Source: Adineta vaga (Eukaryota > Rotifera). Taken from it: 64,000 bases of DNA. Below the pieces are notes generated by a model that did no database searches, was not told the origin of the DNA, and saw only the letters and a program-made list of their open reading frames with translations. A program made the position numbers and the translations under genes. This document shows, piece after piece, positions 1 to 9,894 of this stretch (positions are counted from its first letter, which is position 1; each line of letters starts with the position of its first letter). The stretch covers positions 9,238,001 through 9,302,000 of the forward strand of contig CP075494.1 in NCBI GenBank assembly GCA_021613535.1, written 5' to 3'.

Positions 1-1
1 A

Positions 2-1787
2 AAGAATGAAGTACGAGTTTTACGTTTAATGACGGTGAATACAGTCGAAGAAAAGATCTTAGCATGTGCAAGATATAAATTGAATGTCGATGAAAAAGTT
101 ATTCAAGCTGGCATGTTTAACCGATCATCAACATCGAGTGAACGACATGATTATTTGGAACAACTTATCGAAGGAGATGATGAATGTAAAGATGATGATG
201 AAGATATTCCAGATGATGAAATTCTCAACCAAGTAAGTTCTATTTCTTTCACAGAATTCATAGATAATTTTCTTTGATAGATGATTGCTCGAACTGAAAG
301 TGAATTCAATCTATTCAATCGTATGGATGTTGCACGACGAGAATACGAAGCATTACATGGTGTGGGTAGTGGTGGTGATGGTGCAAGCGAACGTCGTAAT
401 TGGAAATTAGCTTCTGCTGTACCGGCAGTAACGAACGCTGATAATAAACCAATTACACCTCGAGTTAAACGTCTGAAGAAAGAAAGCGATAATGAGGACT
501 ATCGATCCAACAACAAAAACGCTGTCGAAAGAAAAGTATGAGATATTTTTCTCGTTATTTATATCGAATTTTGTTTTCTTTAGTAAATCAACGACAGAAT
601 TTATGGATCAAAGTGATGATGAAGGTACTCGTGGTGGAGAAGAAACAACAACAACGACAACGAATGATGAAATAACGCCTTCCCCATTGGATGATCTTGA
701 AGATGAAGAAGATCTCGATTTTTCACAAGCGACACCAAGTGTTCATCGTAGAATGAAACTTAATCGTCTTATTACAGAAGATGAATTACCTGATTGGTTA
801 AAGAATGATGTTGAAGAAGTGGAAAAAACTCTTGAAATTGATGAAGATCTTGGTAAAGGTCATCGACAACGTAAAGATGTTGATTATAGTGATAATTTAA
901 CTGAACGAGAATTTCTTCAAGCACTCGAAGAAGGCAATCTAGATGATGCTGTTGAACAAAAACGTATTCGAAAACAATCACGAAAAAGTGTATTAGTATC
1001 ATCACAAGATGACGATATTGATCTCGATGAAACCGAAGCACGTTCATCCTTCGATAATCCTTCAACACCAATGGCTAATCATCAAAACTTATCATCAAAA
1101 CGTGGTAGTGTCAAAAAACGTTTACAATCTGTTGATCCTAAAGTTGCACCACAATGTCGAGCAATTCTTGAACGTATCTTAGCTTATCGCACTGAAGATA
1201 ATCGACAATTAGCACAACCGTTTATACGTTTACCGGGTCAAAAACAATTACCGATCTATTATCAAACGATTGAAGATCCAATCGATTTTCAACGTATACG
1301 AAGGAAAATTGATACATATCGTTATTCACATTTAGATGAATTTCAAGCAGATGTTGAATTATTAGTACAAAATGCTCAAACATTCAATTGTGAAACTTCA
1401 TTAATTTTCGAAGATTCAATTTTAATTGGAAAAGTTTATAAAGATCTACGTCAACAGTTAGATGCTGGTCTGATTGAAATACCATCCAATGAATCACCAT
1501 CAGCAGCAGCAGCAACATTACAACCACCAACTACAAACACAACAGAAACAGAAACAGAAACAATAACAACAACTCCTCGTACATCGGGACGACGAGGTCG
1601 TAGTACACGAACACCGATCACACCCGTAACAACGAATGGAGAAGTATCCAAACGTGGACGAAAAAGAAAAGTAACGGTTATTAAAGATGATGATGAATCA
1701 GAAGAAGAGCAACAGCAACAACAACAACAACAACAAACCCAACATACATCCGAAGAAGAACATGAAAATGGAGAAGTCGAACAATAA
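2..1787 (+). CDS. SMARCA4: SWI/SNF ATPase, C-terminal part (BRG1/Brahma type), 5' truncated by window
   Basis: This is the carboxyl end of the catalytic subunit of the SWI/SNF (BAF) chromatin-remodelling complex, which acts in the nucleus. The window opens inside the helicase C-terminal lobe ([20 protein letters not shown]). The SnAC-type region follows (NQ|MIAR, then ITEDELPDW and [14 protein letters not shown]), and then a bromodomain at about 1120-1470 that keeps the acetyl-lysine-binding Asn in QNAQTFN. A low-complexity tail with a CAA-coded poly-Gln tract ends the protein. Exons: 2-232, 281-535, 584-1787. The frame entering the 48-bp intron does not match the frame leaving it. Removing one base from the A-run at 515-519 restores frame (see findings). 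SMARCA2 and SMARCA4 cannot be told apart here. Confidence 0.9.
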
Positions 1788-2345
1788 TTGTTATATAAAT
1801 ATAAATATATATATATATCTGTATATCTCTTTTTTTCTCTCTCTTTTCTCTTTATGTTAACTATGTGTCTGTAATTGTCAAGGACAAAAATGAATAAATC
1901 CATGAAGTGAAATATTGTGTTAGTTTTTCTCATTCGTGATCTTACCCGATTTCCCATCTTGCACGTTCAGATCGATCGAAGAAACTATCAACCAACTAAT
2001 GAGATATATGAATAAGTATTTTATTCATTGATTGTTGAACATTATTTTGAGGTTAATTTTCAATTGATTGAAGAAATATCACATTCGAATGATTTACCTT
2101 GAATGTCGAGAGAAAAAGAAGAGAAAGAAAGAGCACGAGTGTCAACGAAGACGAGCAAGTACCACTAATTCACACGTCACTGGTTCGTCTTTTTTCAATA
2201 TATACCAAAAGAAAATGCAGTCGAGCGTACAAAAGTAAAAGAAAATGTCTGTATGCCAGTCAATGGACGATATTCACATACTAAGCTTCTCTTTTTTGTT
2301 GTTGTTGTTATATTGAATAAATTTTAACGAAAATATTTAGATTAA
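1788..2345. other. Intergenic: SMARCA 3' UTR and HSPBAP1 5' flank
   Basis: No supported gene lies here. A polyadenylation signal AATAAA lies at 1893-1898, about 105 bp after the SMARCA stop. A TTTAG splice-acceptor-like site ends at 2340, five bases before the HSPBAP1 ATG. An in-frame TAA lies just upstream of that ATG, so the acceptor can only serve a 5' UTR intron or a trans-spliced leader. Confidence 0.5.
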
Positions 2346-4104
2346 ATGACATCATCATCATTAATCTTGATTGCAGATACACATTGGAATGTTCCGTATG
2401 TATTTAAAGGTGCAAGAATTGTTCGAGACACATATTCATGGTCAGATGGACAACGATTAGCTGATTTATTCCAAGGAAAACTATTATCATTTCGAATTGG
2501 CAAACGACAGAAGTCTTTTTTCGGTAGTTGAAGATAAAATGTTTAATTATTCGATAGAAGACGAATGTTGTTGTTTTGTCCTTATGATATGCATGAGTTA
2601 ACAAAAAAACAGAACAAAACTAAAGTTTTAATTATCGACTAAAGCACCTTCCTAATTTCAGTTGTAGAAGAGAAGATTCTTATCAAGAAATTAATTATTT
2701 TAGATGGAGAAAAATTATACTTAGTCAAGGATATTCGTCGTGATAAGGCCGACCAGTTATACTTACATAAATTTTGATCATTAAGAATAGAAAAATAATA
2801 TCAATCCAAGATCGATATGTTTAAAATGATCTATTTTAGATGATCGTGTTCAATTTGAAAAAGATTGTCATCATATTCAATCTACTGTCAATGATTTCCT
2901 TTGTTGGACGTTAACAAATGATAGCAGTTCACTTCCTCTTCATCATCCTTTTAAACAATATTCAAATCAAGATTATTTTGCATATGCTGATTATATGCAT
3001 TTACCTGAATTGTTCGGTGATGATCAACATGCTTTAATCGATGTATGATTTCAATATGTTTGATTGAACAAAATGAAATGAAGTATTCTGTTTTGTAGAT
3101 GATCAATTGGTCTGATATGGGCATGAGAGATCGTAATGGAAAAGAATCAACTTTGTGGATAGGTTCACAAGGAGCACATACACCGTGTCATTATGATACC
3201 TATGGAATTAATTTTGTTGCACAAATTGTTGGGCGGTATGAATTCAACTAAAGATAAATTAGACAAAATTTCCTTTGGATACTTATAGAAAACGATGGTT
3301 ATTATTTCCACCTGATAGTCCTATTGGTCAATTACAAACACGGATACCTTATGAAGAATCGAGTGTTTATATCGATATTGAACCCAATGTTTTAAATAAA
3401 TTTCAAGTAAATTAATGAATTTTATTTGAATTTATTAATCTTTTTGTAGAATATCGATGTTTATGATGTTATACTTGAGCCGGGTGATGTTTTATTTGTA
3501 CCAAAACATTGGTGGCATTTCGTTTCATCTTTGGATTCAATTACAATATCAGTAAATAGTTGGTTAAAACAAGTAAGTAACCCATTCGATTGAAGAAAGA
3601 ATACAAGATTTTTGTAATCATTCTCATAGCCTGAGGATCATAAAGAACGAATAAAAGAAATGCTTGTTCGACAGATTATTACATCTGCAATAGTTGCACA
3701 TGATTATTCAGTGGATGAATGGTTAAATCATAATGAGGTTAGATAAAAAAAGATCCATGGAATTATTTCATCGATTGTTTAATTTTTGTATTCAGGTTAT
3801 TACCGATCCAATGACAAATTTAACGATATTATCGAATCTAATGAATAATCCTGAATCTAATGAAACAGAAGAACCTTCTTCAAAACGATCTCGAAATGTC
3901 ATTACTCCTGTAGATTATGTACGTGAACAACGTTTAACTAGTACTACATTTGGAAATCTCGGATTATCACCTGCAAATGAAACATTATCGATAAGTAGAT
4001 CTTCTGATCTCTCAGAGAATGATGTTATGTTAAAACGTCTTGTAAAAGTAATGACTGAACGTGATACAATCAATTTCATTTATAATAAATTATTTTCTAT
4101 TTAA
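2346..4104 (+). CDS. HSPBAP1: JmjC-domain protein, HSPB1-associated protein 1 homologue
   Basis: A cupin/JmjC protein of the HSPBAP1 family, a putative Fe(II)/2-oxoglutarate-dependent enzyme whose vertebrate member binds HSP27. Exons: 2346-2523, 2840-3042, 3099-3235, 3289-3406, 3450-3572, 3630-3737, 3796-4104, all with GT-AG borders and agreeing phase; about 391 aa. Family landmarks in order are ADTHWNVPYVF, LLSFRIG, YFAYADYMHL, KESTLWIGSQGAHTPCHYD and VLFVPKHWWHF. The metal ligands H-x-D (HYD) and the distal H (HWWH) are present, so the fold should bind iron. The start is fixed by a TAA in frame directly upstream. It is shorter than the vertebrate protein (about 488 aa), mainly in the C-terminal tail. 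Confidence 0.9.
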
Positions 4105-4919
4105 CTCTCTTTCATGTTGATATTTGTCATAATGAAAGATATCTTGACCATGATTACTAATCTTTGAACATAAAACATTTTGATTTAACTTGAATTCTAT
4201 TCGTTTCTCACAACGATTAATGATTCTCATTGTAAGAACAATGCAATGTATTTAAGATGTCACAAAGAGGACAAACACATGTATAAGTGATTATAAATCC
4301 AAACGACGAGAAGAAAAAAAAACGTTACATAATCGACCTTTGCCTAATCACGCACTTGTCTTCCTATACTATTTAATCAATGGTGAGAAAAAGAAGAAGA
4401 AGATTCCTCACACTTTCTTTTAATCGTATTAATTTTGGAAGATATTTTTTCCCAGTTGAACTTCGAAAATGTCATTGATTTATGTTGAAAATATCTGATC
4501 TTTCTAACAGATGTTTCTTTCATTGAATTCAGTCAAGTTAAAAGAAAATAAAAGATCGTCTTCAAGAACATTGAATATATCTCTTGTTCAGGTGTATGAT
4601 CACCTTTCTTTCCTTCCTCCTTCTTTCTTTCGTTCGGTTATTGTTCTTCTTCTTTACTTCCTTCTCGTTGTTCATGTAAGTATTAACATTTATTTGTATA
4701 ACTTTTTCTTCTTCTTCTCATTGTTTCGTTTTTGTTGATTCATACAACAATGTACTTTCGATACGAATGTTCGAACATTCTTTTTCATCGTTTATTCTAA
4801 ATGAAAATTTTTCATAAATGTTATTTTCACAATGTTCACAATGAATATACATTCATCATGTCACAACGATTTTTATTGTACTTCTTAATTATTTGTAAGT
4901 TAAAACAATTGATTTTCGA
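4105..4919. other. Intergenic, pyrimidine-rich
   Basis: No gene is supported. The stretch is rich in TTC/CTT runs. The one longer open frame (4511-4738) is made of pyrimidine tracts and has no homology-like features. It probably holds the HSPBAP1 3' UTR and the promoter of the chitin-binding gene. Confidence 0.4.
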
Positions 4920-7354
4920 ATGAAAATAAACATTATTTTTTTTCCTCTATTCTTAGTTATTGTTATTCAATCGGGAATAGCCGATAGTTTTAAATGTGAA
5001 AAAGATGGATTCTTTCCGGATAAAAATGATTGTTGGCTTTATCATATTTGTGTAGGAACATCACATTCAGTGAAAGCTTGTAAAGATGATCTTTTATTTA
5101 ATCCAATTAAAAATGAATGTGATTGGGCTATGAATGTAAGAACTAAATTCGTTGTATTGGCGAAATTCAAATCTTCTTATTCTCTCTTTAGGTAAATTGT
5201 ACTAATTTATCTTCGAAAAATTCTTTTTCAACAACTGTCACACCATCGAATATACATCGACCAGCAGGTTCGTATCCATGGTAATAGTATTTCTTTTCAT
5301 AGAGTAGTTTTTGTTAGTTATTTTAGATATAAAGAAACCTGCTAGTGATAAGTCAGCAGATGAATCAATTCTTGATTATTTATGTCAATCAGTCGCTAAT
5401 GACTATATTGCTCATCCAACAGATTGTAAACAATATGCTTATTGTGCAAACGGTAAGAGAAAGACGTGACATCGATATAGGATATCTAAGACAATTAAAC
5501 GAAAGAAAGCGATTCAGTACAAATTGTTTACCAAGGGAAAGAAAAGTCTAGTCAAATCAATCGATACAAGTCGAAGTATTTACATTGAATCTATATTGAC
5601 CGTTACAAAGACAAGGATATATATTTTAGAAGATCAAAATTAATCCATTGTCTTTTTTTGTATTTTACAGGTGTGCCACAAACAAAATCATGTAAAAAAA
5701 ATCTTTTATGGTCACAAGCAGAAAAAATGTGTGTATGGCCTGCTCAATCTGATTGTAAATCTATTCTATAGAATCGCTTTCAATCATTATCTTCGTGATA
5801 TTTGTAGGTCCGGTGAAGAATACAACTCCAACACCTTTCACTACTGTATCAATTCAACGGAATATACCAAATATACCTGAAGATTCGACCTATTCTCCAT
5901 CTTATATCGTAACAGATGCTCCAGCATCTATTATTTGTCCTCCTACAAAATCTTGGCGTATTCCTGATCCTTACGATTGTTCTATTTATCATGATTGTTA
6001 TCAAGGTTCTGATATTGTTTCATATTGTCCAGCAACGTTGCAATATAATCCTGAAAAACAAAAATGTGATCATCAACATAATGTTCAATGTAAAGAATTT
6101 CTTGATTTCATCATTGTCTTTGAAAAAGAAAAATGTTCGTTTTTAGGTAAAAACAAATGTACAGCACAAAATAATGGTACTCGATTTATTGATTATTCTA
6201 GTTGCTGTCATTTCTATCAATGTATATCAAGTAAATTAGTTATACAAACATGTCAACATCCGAATTTATATGATCTTCAATCTCGAAAATGTTTACCATA
6301 TAAAAAAGTCAAATGTGCTGGACGACGACAGTGTTCAAATAAATGTAAATCAATGTCAATAGACGAATAATACATGACATCGAATTGATTTACTTTTGTT
6401 TCTCTAGGTCATTATTCATCGAAACATGGAGATGGTAAAAGTTCATGTGATTATTCACCATTATGTACTGGTCATAGTAATGGATTTTATCCTGATCGAA
6501 CAAAACCAAATTGTCAATCGTACATTCAATGTTTAGATTATCGTGTAGCAAATCATAGTCGTTGTACAAATGGTCAACGTTTTAATAGAAATATGGGAAA
6601 ATGTACACCAGCTGATCAGGTACTTTGTCTTGGTAAGTAGTCTCTATAAAAAAAATTGATCATTTCTCATTTTACTGAGAGTCTTATTTGCTACTGAAAC
6701 TCTTTCAATGGTATCAAGATATCGAGACGCGTCAGTTTCCATATATGCCTATAAAGGGAGTGGTTAAGTTTTCTATGATTGTAAAATCTTCTTAACTTCT
6801 TTTCGCATTACGAAGTTGTTTTATACTACGAGATTTGAGTATTAAGCGTTTTTAAAAGATAATACTTCTAAAACTTGCTATAGACTTACTTCAAATATAC
6901 TGATAGAGCTATTACGTTAGAAAACTATTATCTTAATATCCTTGAAATTAATATCAAATTATGTATTCAAATTCGAATTCTATCTAGATAATATCAAAAA
7001 ACATAGATATTTCATACTTTTCATCGTTATTCGACTTTCGTTCGCCCCACTTTTTCAATTCCTTTACCGATTATTATCATTTTTTTTCTTTCTTCATTTG
7101 ACATTTATTTAACATATGACATGAATGATGTTTTTATCGTTTGTATCTATAAAATAAAGCTTGCGTATTAAGATTGACAATAAACAAGAAGAATTACAAA
7201 AAATGTACATTGTCTTTTTGATTAGTATCATTGTTATTGATGTTGTTAAATGAAACAGAACATTTATTTATTTTTCTTCATTTTAGCATCATCAATTCGA
7301 CAGTCACAAATCATCTATACTATTTTCATCATTTCCATTTCGATAATCCTGTGA
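4920..7354 (+). CDS. Secreted or surface chitin-binding protein with repeated peritrophin-A (CBM14) domains
   Basis: An extracellular, probably chitin-binding protein. It has a signal peptide (MKINIIFFPLFLVIVIQSGI) and then at least five cysteine-rich CBM14/peritrophin-A-type modules. Typical six-Cys spacing is seen in CEKDGFFPDKNDCWLYHIC, HPTDCKQYAYC and PDPYDCSIYHDC. Exons: 4920-5135, 5192-5267, 5327-5452, 5671-5754, 5808-6089, 6147-6344, 6408-6632, 7287-7354, giving 424 aa. Several introns split a Cys codon after its first base (t|gt). The 6090-6146 intron is 57 bp, in frame and stopless, so it could be retained. The last exon depends on a strong GTAAGT donor at 6633. It adds a hydrophobic tail (IIYTIFIISISIIL) resembling a GPI-anchor signal or membrane segment. 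Without that splice the protein stops at 6640. Confidence 0.75.
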
Positions 7355-7507
7355 AAAACCTAAATGACCAAGCTTAACTTCGTATTTTTTTGTTCGTTTG
7401 TTTAATTATACTGCTACTTTTATTTTAATGAAAATAATTTGAAAAGAAAAATGAAAAAAAAGAAAGAAGTTAGAAGTTAATGATTTTTATTCTTTGATTT
7501 CTTATCC

Positions 7508-8840
7508 TTATACATCTGCCACTTGTTCAACTACTTTTGCGTCTGATTTCGTGACAGATTCAGCTTCAGCATCATCTTTTACTACGGTCGTCTCTTTCGT
7601 TTTCTTCTCTGCTTTTGCTGTGGCTTTAGCCTTAGCTTTCTCTTCTGCTGCGGCTTTTGCTGCAGCTTTTGCTGCAGCTTTTGCTTCAGCTTTTGCCTTA
7701 GCTTTTGCTGCAGCTTCTGCTTTCGCGGCAGCCTTTGCGTCAGCTTCTTGTTTTAATGCTTTCTTTATGTCAGCTAATGTCGTTTTATCGTTACAATCAC
7801 GTTCATATTCATTGGTCAACTGTGAACTATTGGCGATATATTGAAGTACTCGTTGATTACTTTTCGCATTTGATAAACTAACAAAATCATTAAATTGATG
7901 TTCAATATAGACTTGATTAATTGTTTGAAAACATATTTCACTATCTTGATAATAGCCAAGTAATCTCGTTTGTTGTTGATTATTTTCACAAAATAATGTC
8001 GATCCTTTCGTAACGGATATTGGTGGTGTAAATTCTTCGTTATCATCAGTTGTGGAATTTAAAATTTGTCGGAGATACTTTTCGTTTTCACGACTAAAAG
8101 GTTTACAAATTTTCTTGATCTTTTGTGGTTGATTACAAATCTTTTTTGTATTTGTACGATACCATGACCAATATTCACGCTCTTGACGAGTTGTAGGTTT
8201 AACATCATTTAAATCAAGTTGAAATGTTTGACGAACAGCTACACCTTGACCTTGATAGATTTGTATGGCTTCTGCAAGATCTACACGACGGATTTCTACT
8301 TGTTCAACAGCAGGCTCTTCATTTGTTGTATTTTTTTCTTTTCGTTCTAAAAAACAAAACAAAAAAAAGACATTTTTACTCCATTTAACGTTACTTTTTG
8401 AAATTCTTCTTACTACTTTTTTTTGCTTCGACATTTGCGAAAATAATATGACATTTTTCTAAATTGATATTATTATTATTTGCCGTTGTTAAACAGAGAA
8501 GATCATCTTTAAGAATCTCTTTTTCTAATGGTTTACTTAATTCAATTAATATTTGTTGGCCAACTTTTTCCGATGATGCGACAGTCAATCGACGAATAAC
8601 TTTCTTAAGATCATCTTTCGTTTTATCATTCGCATTCAATTGTTGACAATCTCGATCAACTTGAATTAAACTACGTGTCAACGGTTGTGCCAAACAAAAT
8701 TTATCGTTTAATTGAACAAGACAACAATGTTCTTCATCATTACCAGTACCATCATTATACGTAAAAACATTATAATTTGCTTCGACTGTTCCGGTCAAAA
8801 CTATCGAACATATACCAAATAGATAGAATGATGAAAACAT
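7508..8840 (-). CDS. Uncharacterised secreted protein with Ala/Lys-rich repetitive C-terminal tail
   Basis: I do not recognise this family. Two exons, 8840-8414 and 8346-7508 (donor GTAAGA at 8413-8412), give 421 aa. The N-terminus is a clear signal peptide (MFSSFYLFGICSIVLTGTVEA). A roughly 330-residue mature region carries scattered cysteines (CCLVQLNDKFC, KKICKPF). The last 90 or so residues are almost only Ala, Lys and Glu (AKAEAKAAAKAAAKAAAEEK) and should form a long charged helix. The gene converges on the chitin-binding gene, with 153 bp between the stops. Export from the cell is well supported. A function for the tail, for example in stress protection or matrix, would be speculation. 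Confidence 0.7.
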
Positions 8841-9101
8841 CAGTGATACAATTTATATCAAAACGAGAAAAACGTCTATGATTTGCAATAAATATTGCAC
8901 AGTGTTTAGTTTTGTGGTAGACAATTTTACTCTCTTCTTTTTTTTTCTTCTTTTGCTATGCTCATACATCCGTGACCGCAAAACTACTCGTATTGCTGTA
9001 AGTAATGTAGAAAAAAAATGTTAGGTTTATATTTATTCATCATGAAAATAATAAAGCAAAAAATAAATTTGTATTCGCTTTTTTTCTCCCCCTCTTCTCG
9101 T

Positions 9102-9656
9102 TTAAACAACATGTATTTTCTCATTCAATACAGCACGCGAATCAGGCTGATGTCGAATTGTTTCATGAATAAGTACATCGTTGATTGTTTTCATTATGTC
9201 CGACCATGATTCAACCTTGATCATATCATCAGGTTGACTTTCTTCTGAAGATGAAAACCATAGAAATTTCATGGTGGGAATGGTACGTTGAATATGTTTT
9301 AATGTTTTTAATCGATCTTCAATCATTATATCACAACCTAATGCTTGACATACATCGAGCTTATTCGATGTTCTTTGAGTAAAATAAAGTCCATCGAAGA
9401 AAGTTTTTGATGGAAGAATTTTTAAAAGATTTCGTTTTGTTTCTCTTGCACGTCGTTCGCCACAATATGAGATTAAATAAAGTTTATGACCTGATTCTTT
9501 AAGTTTAATCAAACTTGCCATTGCATCTGGCATATTAAGTTCCACCGATTCATGCTCATCATCTTCAGATGTACGAGTTTTATCATGAATGCAAAGTACA
9601 CCACCAAAATCAATTCCAATTCTTAACGGAATACTACTCGTTGATGCCATAGCCAT
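9102..9656 (-). CDS. HAD-superfamily-like protein with altered motif I
   Basis: A single-exon protein of 184 aa. The start GIDFGGVLC resembles HAD motif I (DxDx[TV]), but the second Asp is Gly. KLYLISYCGERRARET fits motif II and its following helix, and CDIMIEDRLKTLKHI fits motif IV (an acidic pair before a helix). HAD proteins usually act as phosphatases or phosphotransferases. The second Asp is the general acid/base, so its loss makes normal phosphatase chemistry doubtful. There is no signal peptide, so it is likely cytosolic. Specific function is unknown. Confidence 0.65.
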   Translation of the reverse strand: MAMASTSSIPLRIGIDFGGVLCIHDKTRTSEDDEHESVELNMPDAMASLIKLKESGHKLYLISYCGERRARETKRNLLKILPSKTFFDGLYFTQRTSNKLDVCQALGCDIMIEDRLKTLKHIQRTIPTMKFLWFSSSEESQPDDMIKVESWSDIMKTINDVLIHETIRHQPDSRAVLNEKIHVV

Positions 9657-9894
9657 ATGTATGTGATGTAAATAGATTGATCTTTCTTTTTCTTTTTATT
9701 ATGCATTTGTAATTTACACCAGACTTACGAAATAACAGATGTCATCATAGTGTTTTTATTGGCGATAAAGAAGAGAATAGAAAAAAGAAAAAGAAACAGT
9801 CGTATTTTAAGGTAAAAGAAAAATTTCGTTGTTTTAAAATTTACTGAACAAAATGTACAAACTAAAAGAGATGAAAAAAATCGAATATTTCATT

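Noticed and set aside
1716-1737. CAA repeat as a microsatellite
   Set aside because: It lies in frame within the SMARCA tail as poly-Gln, a normal feature of that protein end.
4511-4738. Plus-strand open frame of 75 codons
   Set aside because: Made of pyrimidine tracts giving Phe/Leu/Ser runs; no start context, no splice partner, no family pattern.
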